A stretch of DNA of 64,000 nucleotides. It comes from Candidatus Protochlamydia phocaeensis (lineage in GTDB: Bacteria > Chlamydiota > Chlamydiia > Chlamydiales > Parachlamydiaceae). Shown here in pieces: positions 17,272 through 25,568 of the stretch. Location: NCBI RefSeq assembly GCF_001545115.1, contig NZ_FCNU01000032.1, positions 1 through 64,000 on the forward strand, in the 5' to 3' direction. Under the pieces are notes generated by a model. That model made no database searches. It had not been told where the DNA came from and worked only from the letters and a program-made list of their open reading frames with translations. Each line of letters opens with the position of its first letter. The stretch's first letter is position 1. Both the position numbers and the translations under genes were made by a program.

Positions 17272-18954
17272 TTAAAACGCTTGGCCGCGCAGCATGAGAA
17301 TTTGCTCTACAATTGGTCCTAGGGAAAGGGCCGGAAAGAACGTCAAAGCCGCTACAATGAAAATGACACTAAGCAATAGAATGCCAAATAAAGGCTTATC
17401 AGTTGCAAATGTTCCAAGAGAAGGGGCTAAAGGATGTTTTTGTGCCAGACTGCCGGCTATGGCCAAACTAGGCACTAAGATGGCCAAGCGGGCAAGGATC
17501 ATGATGGCGCCTAAAACAAGGTTATAGAAATAGGTGTTTGCATTTAGCCCTGCAAAAGCACTGCCATTGTTACCCGCCGCCGACGAAAAAGCATAGAGAA
17601 TTTCAGAGAGTCCATGCGGCCCTGCATTACCTAAGCTTTCCAGTGCAGTCGGCAATACGCTTGCCACTCCAGCTCCTAGAAGAATCAGTGCGCAAGGAGA
17701 TAAGATGGCGAGCATGACCCATTGCATCTCCGTCTTCTCGATTTTCTTGCCCAAATACTCCGGCGTTCTTCCTACCATGAGGCCGGCTAAGAAAACGGTT
17801 AAGAGGACAAACATAAGCATGCCGCATAGTCCAACTCCAATTCCGCCAAAAACGACCTCGCCGATCATGATATTAAACATCGCCACGCCGCCCGCTAAAG
17901 GAGACAGGCTGGAATGCATGCTATCGACAGATCCATTTGATGTTCCTGTTGTCGTAATGGCCCATAAAACACTATTAACCGTTCCGAAACGCGTTTCTTT
18001 GCCTTCCAAAACGGGATTCGCTCCAAGAACCGGATTAGCCACATGCTCGGAAGCCAAGGCGATGGCAAGTCCGCCAACCCATAGCAGAAACATGACGCTG
18101 AAAATCACCCAGCCTTGTCTTTTGGATTGAATAAGAAGGCCATACATGTAGGTTGCCGCTGCTGGAATCAAAATAATGGCAAAGGTTTCCAAGAAGTTGG
18201 ACAATGGCGTGGGGTTCTCAAATGGATGGGCGCTATTGGCATTGAAAAATCCTCCTCCGTTTGTTCCCAATTGTTTAATGGCAATTTGCGAAGCGGCAGG
18301 TCCCATGGGAATCGTTTGAGTTGCTCCCGATAGCGTTTTAGCTTCAACATAAGCCTGTAAGTTTTGGATGACGCCTTGGCCGACTAAAACAAAGGCAAAG
18401 ATCAAGCAAAAAGGAAGAAGCAAATAAACGACTGTACGGGTCAAGTCGACCCAAAAATTGCCAATCGTGTGTGCCGATTTTCTGTGAATGCCTCTGATCA
18501 ATGCAAGCAGAACCGCATTGCCCGTCGCTGCACTGACAAAATTTTGCACCGTAAGCCCCATCATTTGCGTTAAATAGCTTAGGGTATTTTCCCCTCCATA
18601 GGCTTGCCAGTTGGTATTGGTGACAAAACTAGCGGCAGTATTGAAGGCCAATGCCGGCTCTACGCCCGGAAATCCTTGAGGATTCAAGGGCAGCCACCCC
18701 TGCAAAAGCTGGAGTAAAAAAAGACAGGCTAATCCCGCTAAATTAAAATAGAGCAGAGCTATGGCATATTCTTTCCAGGTCATTTCTTGAATAGGATCAA
18801 TATGACAGATGCGGTATGTCCATTTTTCCAAACCGCTCAATAAAGGGATTGATTTGGGATGGTCTTTAAATACCCCGGCCATATAACGCCCAAGAAAAGG
18901 AACTGCCAAAAAAAGCAGCAGGATGAATAGCCCCAACTGAAGTCCATTTTCCAT
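17272..18954 (-). CDS. kdpA: K+-transporting ATPase subunit A
   Basis: A 560-residue channel-like subunit of the SKT superfamily that binds and conducts K+. About ten membrane helices are visible. The selectivity-filter repeats are seen as FNTAASFVTNTNWQAY (~104-119), GTNGGGFFNANSAHPFENP (~230-248), TTTGTSNGSVDSMHSSLSP (~335-353) and AAGNNGSAFAGLN (~460-472). The N-terminal DPIQEMTWKEYA and PLG motifs also match. It lies 18 bp downstream of kdpF. Together with the other Kdp genes it indicates growth in a K+-poor compartment at some stage. Confidence 0.97.
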   Translation of the reverse strand: MENGLQLGLFILLLFLAVPFLGRYMAGVFKDHPKSIPLLSGLEKWTYRICHIDPIQEMTWKEYAIALLYFNLAGLACLFLLQLLQGWLPLNPQGFPGVEPALAFNTAASFVTNTNWQAYGGENTLSYLTQMMGLTVQNFVSAATGNAVLLALIRGIHRKSAHTIGNFWVDLTRTVVYLLLPFCLIFAFVLVGQGVIQNLQAYVEAKTLSGATQTIPMGPAASQIAIKQLGTNGGGFFNANSAHPFENPTPLSNFLETFAIILIPAAATYMYGLLIQSKRQGWVIFSVMFLLWVGGLAIALASEHVANPVLGANPVLEGKETRFGTVNSVLWAITTTGTSNGSVDSMHSSLSPLAGGVAMFNIMIGEVVFGGIGVGLCGMLMFVLLTVFLAGLMVGRTPEYLGKKIEKTEMQWVMLAILSPCALILLGAGVASVLPTALESLGNAGPHGLSEILYAFSSAAGNNGSAFAGLNANTYFYNLVLGAIMILARLAILVPSLAIAGSLAQKHPLAPSLGTFATDKPLFGILLLSVIFIVAALTFFPALSLGPIVEQILMLRGQAF

Positions 18955-18972
18955 TATTGTCTTCCCATTAAA

Positions 18973-19062
18973 TTAATATTTTTCTGGATGTAGAATCGTA
19001 TGAATCAAATAAATGAGCAGAAAGATAGAGAGGATTCCTCCCCAGATAAATTCGCTTTGCAT
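18973..19062 (-). CDS. kdpF: KdpF small membrane subunit
   Basis: A 29-residue single-helix peptide (residues 5-24, FIWGGILSIFLLIYLIHTIL) ending HPEKY. Size, hydrophobic profile and charged tail match KdpF, which stabilises the Kdp complex as a lipid-like peptide. It sits directly upstream of kdpA, the usual operon position. The start codon is preceded by GGGGAAA at a good distance. Such short genes are often missed, but the location makes this one convincing. Confidence 0.85.
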   Translation of the reverse strand: MQSEFIWGGILSIFLLIYLIHTILHPEKY

Positions 19063-19091
19063 GATTTCCCCTAGATGAGAATGGAAAGTCC

Positions 19092-19120
19092 ACCATACAT
19101 TCAAATATTTTTTATGTAAA
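19092..19120 (-). promoter_or_regulatory. predicted promoter of the kdp operon
   Basis: On the minus strand TTTACA (complement of 19115-19120) and TATGGT (complement of 19092-19097) are separated by 17 bp. They lie about 30 bp above the kdpF start. It fits a sigma-66/70 promoter with a moderate -10. No KdpE operator is recognised. Confidence 0.45.
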
Positions 19121-19143
19121 TAGTTGGGAATAATTGGCTTCAA

Positions 19144-19576
19144 ATGAACAAAAGAAAGACATTTAAATCATCCTTAAATGCCTATGTTGATGTGGATTTG
19201 CGAATAACCGAAGAAGAGTTCCGTTTAATTGATCCACTCAAATTTGATCCGTCAGGTTCATCTGAAAAGCGGTATGATTGCTTGGAAGATTTAGCTGTCC
19301 GCTCATGATTTTGATATGCCTCACTGGCACATTATGAGAAATCTATTTTGCTCTAAGAGGAAGAATCGCCAATTTTTGAGCGAACTCTTAGAGCTCGGCC
19401 AAGCCGAATCATCCCCAAAAGGAGAAGGTGTCTTCTTTGGTGGAGCAAATAAGGATATAAGCGCTGTTCATGCCGAGCCCAAAATGGATGCCCCGCGCCT
19501 TTGCTTCTCCATCTTTCCGGGTACGGCATCCGATATTGAAGATCTTTATCGACGCTGGCATCCCAATAAGAATTAA
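19144..19576 (+). pseudogene. small gene with probable frameshift, unknown
   Basis: The first frame (19144-19308) encodes 54 residues, MNKRKTFKSSLNAYVDVDLR to EDLAVRS. The second frame is open through ...SAHDFDMPHWHIMRNLFCSK and carries on to 19576, ending FPGTASDIEDLYRRWHPNKN. The two frames join naturally near 19298-19306 if one base is added or lost, giving a protein of about 140 residues. Alternatively these are two tiny unrelated genes. No domain is recognised. It converges on the rluA-family gene with overlapping ends. Confidence 0.4.
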
Positions 19577-20250
19577 GAAGTAGAATTCATCTTCTTTTGA
19601 AAAGAAGCAGGCAAGGGCGCTTCAAACGTGCAAAGCGCTTGAGTAATGGGATGAGGAATCTGCAGACAGCCATGGTGCAAAGCAATGCCGTTTTTCTCAA
19701 AAGGAAGGCGGCTGCCATAGCGATCGTCTCCCACAATGGGACAGCCGATTGCAGCTAACTGTGCCCGAATTTGATGATAGCGGCCCGTTTCCAATTCAAT
19801 CTCGAGCAGGGTCAGTCCTCCTCTTTGCTCTATGACGCGATAAAAGAGGCTCGCCCGCTTAGCCTGAGGATGGGCAGCCGGGACAATTTGCGCAAAAAAA
19901 TCGTCGTGCAGCAGATGATGCTCAAGCTTTCCCTCCGAAGCGGAAGGTCCCCCCTCCACTAAAGCATAGTAAAGCTTTTTCGTTTGCTTAGCGCGAATGG
20001 AAGCATTCAAGCGCGACAGCGCTTTGCTTGTCTTGCCAAAAACAACCACACCGCTAACGGGCTTATCAAGACGATGGACGGCTTCTAAAAAGACTTGCCC
20101 GGGTTTATTGCGCACAACCTTTAGCCAGGCTTTAGCTTGCTGCTCGACACTCTCTTGCTCTGTTCCGCTGGGCTGGGTCAAAAGGCCTGCGGGTTTGTTA
20201 ACCACCAACAAATGATTATCTTCAAAAATAATGGGAAACGGCGCTTGCAT
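19573..20250 (-). CDS. RluA-family RNA pseudouridine synthase
   Basis: A 225-residue enzyme that isomerises uridine to pseudouridine in rRNA or tRNA. The catalytic motif HRLDKPVSGVVVFGKTSKAL (~60-79, catalytic Asp in HRLDKP) and the substrate-binding ETGRYHQIRAQLAAIGCPIVGD (~155-176) are clear. It lacks an N-terminal S4 domain, as do the shorter RluA, TruC and YlyB members. It follows the SpoU methyltransferase gene with a 5-bp gap in a three-gene RNA-modification cluster. The exact target base cannot be assigned. Confidence 0.9.
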   Translation of the reverse strand: MQAPFPIIFEDNHLLVVNKPAGLLTQPSGTEQESVEQQAKAWLKVVRNKPGQVFLEAVHRLDKPVSGVVVFGKTSKALSRLNASIRAKQTKKLYYALVEGGPSASEGKLEHHLLHDDFFAQIVPAAHPQAKRASLFYRVIEQRGGLTLLEIELETGRYHQIRAQLAAIGCPIVGDDRYGSRLPFEKNGIALHHGCLQIPHPITQALCTFEAPLPASFQKKMNSTS

Positions 20251-20255
20251 GAATC

Positions 20256-21074
20256 TTAAGGAAAAGAGTGTTGTCGTTGACGCAAAGCCTCATACATTAA
20301 AAGCGTAGTAGCCATTGCGACATTTAAAGAATCCGCTACTCCCATCATGGGAATCCGCACTTGCAAATGCGCCTGTTGCATCCAGCGCTCCGATAAGCCT
20401 AATTGCTCGGTGCCCACTGCAATGGCAACCGGTCCGGTCAAGTCCACTTGCGTGAACTCTTTTTCCGCTTGGGGCGTGGCGGCCAAAATTTGGATCCCCT
20501 GCTGCTTTAACCAATGCAGAGTCTCTTCCCCTTTAGCCTCTACTGTCGGCACAGTAAAAAGCGTGCCGACGCTTGCTCGCACAACATTGGGATTGTAAAT
20601 ATCCGTGCAGCGGTCGCAAACGATAAGCCCATCCACTCCAACGGCGTCCGATGAACGCAAAATAGTTCCCAAATTGCCCGGTTTTTCAATCGCCTCCGCT
20701 ACGACGAATAAAGGAGCATGAGGTTTTTTGACCTTTTCGAGCAAATCATCCAGCTGAAGATGCCTTTGCGGCGCAATGGCAATTAATCCATCGGGACGGT
20801 CGCGATAGGAAATTTTTTGAAAGACCTTTTCCGAACAGGTAAAAAGTTGTGTTCCACGTGAAGCTAAACGCTTAATCAGCGCCGGTTCATTCGTTCCCAA
20901 AAAAAGCTCAGGGCAAGTGAATAGCGACTCTATTTTCCAACCTGCATCTGCGGCGCGCAAGACTTCCCGGTAGCCTTCAATTAAAAAAAGTCCGGTTTGA
21001 TCGCGTTCAGGACGGTCGCGCAAATGTATCACTTGCTTGATTTTTGGATTTTGAAGACTCGTAATCTGAAGCAT
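20256..21074 (-). CDS. TrmH/SpoU-family RNA 2'-O-methyltransferase
   Basis: A 272-residue SPOUT enzyme. An N-terminal SpoU substrate-binding domain (~5-95, GLFLIEGYREVLRA) is followed by the knotted catalytic domain with the three family motifs: AIEKPGNLGTILRSSDAVGVDGLI (~128-151), GPVAIAVGTEQLGLS (~214-228) and IPMMGVADSLNVAMATTLLMYEAL (~241-264). It methylates a ribose 2'-OH in rRNA or tRNA. It sits 2 bp after the upstream methyltransferase gene and is probably co-transcribed with it. Confidence 0.9.
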   Translation of the reverse strand: MLQITSLQNPKIKQVIHLRDRPERDQTGLFLIEGYREVLRAADAGWKIESLFTCPELFLGTNEPALIKRLASRGTQLFTCSEKVFQKISYRDRPDGLIAIAPQRHLQLDDLLEKVKKPHAPLFVVAEAIEKPGNLGTILRSSDAVGVDGLIVCDRCTDIYNPNVVRASVGTLFTVPTVEAKGEETLHWLKQQGIQILAATPQAEKEFTQVDLTGPVAIAVGTEQLGLSERWMQQAHLQVRIPMMGVADSLNVAMATTLLMYEALRQRQHSFP

Positions 21075-21076
21075 GC

Positions 21077-21961
21077 TTACTTTCCTTGGACTTTATTTGA
21101 AATCGAGGGAGCGGCCCAGCGCGCATACGTTCCGCTTGGCACATCGAAAGCGCCATTGTGGCCTGTTAAAATCATTTCGCCAACCTCAATATGCCCTTTC
21201 ATTCCTTCCATTGCTTGATTGAGCAAATGCTGCATGACCAAGGGAGAAAACCCCGGCGTATGGCAAGAAAATAAAACGAATAAAGGCTGATCGCTAAGAA
21301 GCTTGCGACAATCGTTGAGAAGAGGAACAATCTCATCTTCTATCTTGAATAATTCTCCCTTAGCTCCCCTGCCGAAGGTCGGGGGATCTAAAATGATTGC
21401 GTCATAGCGCGATCCCCTTTTAAGCTCGCGCGCTAAAAATTTCTTCACATCTTCGACAATCCAGCGAATGGGAGCTTGCTCCAACTGATTTAAGGCCGCA
21501 TTTTCACGCGCCCAAGCCACCATTCCCTTGGAAGCATCGAGATGGCAAACAGCGGCCCCAGCCTTGGCAGCAGCCAAGGTCGATCCTCCGGAATAAGCAA
21601 ACAAGTTCAATACGCGCGGTTTTTGCTTGCTCGATGCGAAGGGCTTCAGGGTCGTTTGAATCCATTCCCAAAAGTCTCTTTGTTCAGGGAAAATGCCTAA
21701 ATGGCCAAAATCGGTTGGAGAGATTTTAAAAATAATCTCCGCCACTTCAATTTGCCATTTTTCCGGAAGGCGCTTGAGCCAGGTCCATTTATTTTCCTGT
21801 TCACGCGAGAAAAAGGCATCCGCTTTATTCCACTCCTGCATGGAAAGCTGCGGTTTCCAAACAGCTTGGGAACACGGACGGGAAAGCAAATAAGGTCCAA
21901 ATCGCTCGAGTTTACGGCCTTCTCCGCTATCAATAAGGGCATAAGAGTGCAGCTTTGACAT
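21077..21961 (-). CDS. class I SAM-dependent RNA methyltransferase (RlmI-like)
   Basis: A 294-residue methyltransferase of the RlmI/RlmK-like SAM family. The SAM-binding motif I is RVLNLFAYSGGSTLAAAKAGA (residues split across ~117-137). The acidic loop HLDASKGMVAWARENAALN follows. The catalytic motif DPPTFGRGAKGELFKIEDE resembles the DPP(T/S)F motif of 23S rRNA cytosine or guanine methyltransferases. No PUA domain is evident. It is first in a cluster with a SpoU methyltransferase and a pseudouridine synthase, which supports an rRNA role. Confidence 0.85.
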   Translation of the reverse strand: MSKLHSYALIDSGEGRKLERFGPYLLSRPCSQAVWKPQLSMQEWNKADAFFSREQENKWTWLKRLPEKWQIEVAEIIFKISPTDFGHLGIFPEQRDFWEWIQTTLKPFASSKQKPRVLNLFAYSGGSTLAAAKAGAAVCHLDASKGMVAWARENAALNQLEQAPIRWIVEDVKKFLARELKRGSRYDAIILDPPTFGRGAKGELFKIEDEIVPLLNDCRKLLSDQPLFVLFSCHTPGFSPLVMQHLLNQAMEGMKGHIEVGEMILTGHNGAFDVPSGTYARWAAPSISNKVQGK

Positions 21962-22104
21962 GAAAGTTCATCCTAACATGAGAGAGTTCAATTGAATTTG
22001 GGTATAAAAATAACAAAAGTATAAAAGAATGGCTATAGAAGACTTATTTTTAGTGTTCTGTCACGAACGGAAAAGGACTAAAAGAGGCTCAGGATTGCCA
22101 TTAT

Positions 22105-22172
22105 CTTCTTAGAGGGTGTATTAAAACCGTAATGACCGAGATTCGAGTTTTTAACGAATGAGAATCCGAGAG
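22105..22172. repeat. family-2 repeat arm (partial)
   Basis: Contains CTTAGAGGGTGTATTAAAAC, then cgtaatgaccgagattcgag, then a facing arm gaatccgag. It overlaps the 3' end of the small gene at 22151, whose last codons are thus repeat-derived. Confidence 0.55.
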
Positions 22173-22402
22173 TTAAGAATTCCACCAATAATGCCAATGA
22201 ATCCCGTATGCTGTTTTAATTCTCGGCAAATTTTAAGCGCTTCTTCTTTTGTAAATTCATATTTCCTAGGTATGCCGGCCTTAATAAGCGTTTGCTTAAG
22301 TAATTGCTCAGCGCCTTCTACTCCCAAGCTTTCTTTAAAAGTATCAATAAATTCTTGAAAATGTATTTTTACATCATTCATGAGAGAGCCTGTTTTAGTC
22401 AT
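22151..22402 (-). CDS. small hypothetical protein
   Basis: An 83-residue helical protein, with an alternative start at codon 8 (MNDVKIHFQEFIDTF). It contains an amphipathic stretch FKESLGVEGAEQLLKQTLIKAGIP and a C-terminal CRELKQHTGFIGIIGGILNSRILI segment. Its last eight codons fall inside an intergenic repeat, so the original C-terminus may differ. The pattern (short acidic-basic helices, GFIGIIGG) is not one I recognise. It lies between two palindromic repeats. Confidence 0.5.
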   Translation of the reverse strand: MTKTGSLMNDVKIHFQEFIDTFKESLGVEGAEQLLKQTLIKAGIPRKYEFTKEEALKICRELKQHTGFIGIIGGILNSRILIR

Positions 22403-22410
22403 ATCTAAGA

Positions 22411-22573
22411 GGATACATTAAAGCTGCTAACGGCCTAGATTCGAGTTCTTTTCGCTAGGAGGAGATCCGAGTAAGGAAGCCATATTAACCCAATATGGCT
22501 TCCTTACTTGGATCCCCTTTTAGAACGTCCACGATTTCAAATCTAGGCTATTATGCGTTTTAATCCACCCTTT
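22411..22573. repeat. family-2 palindromic repeat with perfect inner stem
   Basis: A 160-bp imperfect palindrome. The outer left arm reads GGATACATTAAAGCTGCTAA and the outer right arm reads ttatgcgttttaatccaccc. The inner stem is a perfect 17-bp inverted repeat, 22470-22486 against 22492-22508, with a 5-bp loop. It fills the gap between the small gene and the FIST gene, and could form a very stable RNA hairpin at the 3' end of the FIST mRNA. Confidence 0.75.
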
Positions 22574-22580
22574 AAGCATT

Positions 22581-23774
22581 TTACGATGGAAATAACATAA
22601 TGACTGTGGAAGTGTTATGGAACCCGCTAAATTTTCCCGCTTCCATAGCAATTTCTCCATAGGTCTCGCAGCCTATGAAAGGAATCGATCCCAGGACCTC
22701 TTGCATGGCCTCTACCGCTTTGGGAAATTGGTCTTTTAATACCATTGCCCGGCAAGCACAATCAAAAATGATGGCCCCTGCAATTTTTGTCTGCTTGGCC
22801 GATTTTAAAGCCAATTGAGCCGTTTGCCTCGCTGATTCAATCAAGTCTTGCTTGCTGCTATCCATCACTTTTAAAACGGCCCCTTCCAGGATAGAGCAAA
22901 CAAAATTTAAGGATCCGTCGGCATTACAAGAGGAAGGAAATCGGATTTTATATTCATCCTTAGATATCATTAAACCGAATTCATATTCTAATAAATAAGG
23001 AGAAAGCTCTTTAAAGCTAATGGCATCGATATCAATCCCTTGATTACGCAAAGGTTCACGCACATAGTCCTTCCAAACTTCTACAGCCGGTCGATTATTT
23101 AATTCATAAAGCACGATATCTTTAGCTTTTGTAACGAGCAAAGGGGAGGAAATGGGATGATGCCCATGCTTGGTTGCAATGATAAGAGGATGGCGCGACG
23201 CCACTAGACATAAACTCACGGCATCGGAGAGAGCCTGATCATTCCCAAATACCGCCGTTTCGCGAAAACTCAAGTTATCGGCCGCCGCTCCTCCTGCAAA
23301 TTTAACGTGGGGTCCCAAAATACTGCAAGCAGACAAGACGGCTTCCTCTCCTTTACCGACCAGTCCATCTACCAACAAGATGGCCGCCTGATGAGGATGT
23401 CCTTCCACGTCTTTAGGAAAATTGCAAGCGGCATGCTGAATGGTCTCCAAAGGATGGCTCTTAATATTAGAGCCAATACCGGCAAAAAACTGGTGATCGT
23501 CCGATGCAATAATGGTACAAGCGATCCCCTCTTTTGTCACTCCTTCACTGGAAAATTGGCCTGCCGAGCTGCAACCGATCAGCGGAACCTGCCCGGTTAC
23601 GCTCTTAATGCCTCTGATAACAGCATTGTAATCATATTTATCCGCGCAAAAGATGACGATAAGGCCAGGCTTTACAGGCTTTTGCAATTTGTCCATTGCC
23701 TGGCGGGCCGCTTCTTTTCCCGCTTCAAAGCTATCTTCTTGCATGACAAGACTCGTGGCAAACTGCGTACCCAT
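22581..23774 (-). CDS. FIST-domain sensory protein
   Basis: A 397-residue protein with FIST_N (~30-220; PLIGCSSAGQFSSEGV at ~75-90, KFAGGAAADNLSF at ~158-170) and FIST_C (~225-375; IPFIGCETYGEIAM near the end). FIST is a ligand-binding module of signal transduction, proposed to bind amino acids or other small molecules. Here it stands alone, with no fused kinase or cyclase, and no partner gene is adjacent. It has no signal peptide, so it is cytoplasmic. Confidence 0.9.
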   Translation of the reverse strand: MGTQFATSLVMQEDSFEAGKEAARQAMDKLQKPVKPGLIVIFCADKYDYNAVIRGIKSVTGQVPLIGCSSAGQFSSEGVTKEGIACTIIASDDHQFFAGIGSNIKSHPLETIQHAACNFPKDVEGHPHQAAILLVDGLVGKGEEAVLSACSILGPHVKFAGGAAADNLSFRETAVFGNDQALSDAVSLCLVASRHPLIIATKHGHHPISSPLLVTKAKDIVLYELNNRPAVEVWKDYVREPLRNQGIDIDAISFKELSPYLLEYEFGLMISKDEYKIRFPSSCNADGSLNFVCSILEGAVLKVMDSSKQDLIESARQTAQLALKSAKQTKIAGAIIFDCACRAMVLKDQFPKAVEAMQEVLGSIPFIGCETYGEIAMEAGKFSGFHNTSTVIMLFPS

Positions 23775-23862
23775 CTTTCTCCATTCAATTAAAGTTCACT
23801 AATCTTTTGTTTATTAATAAATTATACTCGCCTCGGTATTTCTTAATTCCTTGCATACATTT

Positions 23863-24345
23863 TTATTGGTTTTTAATCAATATCAACAACTGATTTAATA
23901 GGCATTCTGCACTTTTTTGGATAATTTCTTCTCTTTCGCCCAGGACCTGAAAAGTCCATACAAAAGGCTCTTCTTCCTTTTTTGCAATAGCAGCCCAAAT
24001 GGTACCAATAGGCTTAAGAGTAGATCCTCCCTCCGGGCCTGCTATACCTGACACCGCTAAGCTATAGTCGCTCTGGCTTAAATGCAATACCCCCTTAGCC
24101 ATCTGCTCAACAACCGGTCCGCTGACTGCCCCCCAGGCTTGCAACAGCATTGGATCAACACCTAACAATTTAATTTTCAAATCATTAGAATAAGCAACAA
24201 TTGAACCTAAAAAGTAGCCGGATGCGCCGGGTTGACGCACTAAGCGTGCGGCTAGCGCTCCGCCCGTGCAGGATTCTGCGAGGCTTAAGGTCCATCCTTT
24301 TTCAAGGAAATACTGCTGGATTTGACCGGCAAGCTGATCTTTCAT
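23863..24345 (-). CDS. pncC: CinA C-terminal domain protein, NMN amidohydrolase
   Basis: A 160-residue protein equal to the CinA C-terminal domain (PncC). It deamidates nicotinamide mononucleotide in NAD salvage. Motifs are SLAESCTGGALAARLVRQPGASGYFLGSIVAYSN (~20-53, in parts) and YSLAVSGIAGPEGGSTLKPIGTIWAA (~93-118), with the catalytic Ser/Lys/Thr region preserved. Length matches stand-alone PncC (~160-165). Many genomes keep it near recA, but here it neighbours the FIST and ppx genes. Confidence 0.92.
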   Translation of the reverse strand: MKDQLAGQIQQYFLEKGWTLSLAESCTGGALAARLVRQPGASGYFLGSIVAYSNDLKIKLLGVDPMLLQAWGAVSGPVVEQMAKGVLHLSQSDYSLAVSGIAGPEGGSTLKPIGTIWAAIAKKEEEPFVWTFQVLGEREEIIQKSAECLLNQLLILIKNQ

Positions 24346-24452
24346 AAAGCCTTCCTATTCTGAAGCATAGAATAATTTATTTTTCTTCTCTTATTTGGCA
24401 TCAAATTTGCAATTCTCCCCTTGCTAATTCCCATGAAGGAAGAGGAGGCTTT

Positions 24453-25481
24453 ATGGATCGACGGTTTATATGGATTTCTCTTATTATTTTAGCTGTCATT
24501 TTACTTGTCGTCTGGGTTCCACGGTATGAAGCTCAATCTCAAGGAGAAATAAGAGCTGCCCTGGACATTGGTTCGGGTGCGACCAACTTAAAAGTGGCCA
24601 AGGTGGATCCGAAAACAAATAAAATTATTTCTAAAATTTTTGAGCAATCAATCCCTGTGGCTTATCAAAAGCATCTGGAACAATCGGGAAACAATACTTT
24701 TGATGAAGACATCATGAATCAAGGCATTCGCGCTATTAAAGCCCTTAAGGAAATAGCCGATAGCTATCATGCCAAAAAAGTCGTTGCTGTTGCAACCGCT
24801 GCTTTTAGGCAAGCGGCCAATGCCCAGCAATTTGCGCAAGAAGTGGAAAGAAAAACAGGCGTGCAAGTCCGCATTATCAATCAGGATGAAGAGGGAATTC
24901 TTGCCTTTAGAGGCGCCCTAGCGGTCACGCCTGCCCAGCCCGAGCATACGGTGGTATGGGATATTGGAGGCGGAAGCATGCAATTGACAGCCCTAACAGA
25001 GTCCGGGACCTATTTGGTAGACAAAGGAAAGACCGCGTCTATTCCTTTTAAAAATGCAATCATCCAAAACATTGAACATAAAGACTTAAAAGTCACGCAA
25101 ACCCCCAACCCCATGAATCAAGAGGAAATAGAGGCCGCCCTGCAATTAGCAGGAGAAGCGGCATCCGAGGCCAACCCATTTATTAAGGATAAACTGCAAG
25201 AGCCTAAAACTGAAGTTTTAGCGGTAGGAAGTTTATTCAATTATGGCGTACGCCCACTTGTCAATGAAAACACCATTAAACAGGATCAGCTGCGCACGGC
25301 AGTCATGAAGTTAGCCGGCAAATCGGATGCGGAACTGCCTGGCGGTTCGCTAGCGGAAGTGGCGGTTTCCAATCCTTTATTAGTGCTAGGCTATATGCAA
25401 GCTCTGCACATTAACCAAGTCGATGTCGTCAGCATTAATAATGCAGATGGAGCGCTGACTTATCCCGCTTACTGGCAGTAA
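24453..25481 (+). CDS. membrane-anchored Ppx/GppA-type phosphatase
   Basis: A 342-residue protein. Residues 6-23 (IWISLIILAVILLVVWVP) form an uncleaved signal anchor or signal peptide. The rest is an ASKHA-fold Ppx/GppA domain: phosphate-binding loop ALDIGSGATNLKVAKVD (~37-53), VVAVATAAFRQAANA (~108-122), INQDEEGILAFRGA (~144-157) and VVWDIGGGSMQLTAL (~169-183). Ppx/GppA enzymes hydrolyse polyphosphate or pppGpp in the cytoplasm; an export anchor would place this one in the periplasm, which is unusual. It lacks the long C-terminal HD-like extension of large Ppx. A strong terminator follows. Confidence 0.85.
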   Translation: MDRRFIWISLIILAVILLVVWVPRYEAQSQGEIRAALDIGSGATNLKVAKVDPKTNKIISKIFEQSIPVAYQKHLEQSGNNTFDEDIMNQGIRAIKALKEIADSYHAKKVVAVATAAFRQAANAQQFAQEVERKTGVQVRIINQDEEGILAFRGALAVTPAQPEHTVVWDIGGGSMQLTALTESGTYLVDKGKTASIPFKNAIIQNIEHKDLKVTQTPNPMNQEEIEAALQLAGEAASEANPFIKDKLQEPKTEVLAVGSLFNYGVRPLVNENTIKQDQLRTAVMKLAGKSDAELPGGSLAEVAVSNPLLVLGYMQALHINQVDVVSINNADGALTYPAYWQ

Positions 25482-25515
25482 GCTGTCTTACGGAAAAGTC
25501 CGCTTCCTTCTAGCA

Positions 25516-25556
25516 AAAGCTTGCCTGCCATAGCGGCAGGCAAGCTTTCCTTTTTT
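25516..25556 (+). terminator. intrinsic terminator after the Ppx-type gene
   Basis: A perfect 14-bp stem (AAAGCTTGCCTGCC, loop atagc, GGCAGGCAAGCTTT) is followed by cc and TTTTTT. It also sits at the 3' end of the convergent homeodomain gene and may serve both strands. Confidence 0.9.
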
Positions 25557-25568
25557 AGGTTGTCCTTT

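Noticed and set aside
22151-22402. Toxin or antitoxin role for the 83-residue gene
   Set aside because: No partner gene and no toxin-antitoxin family pattern.
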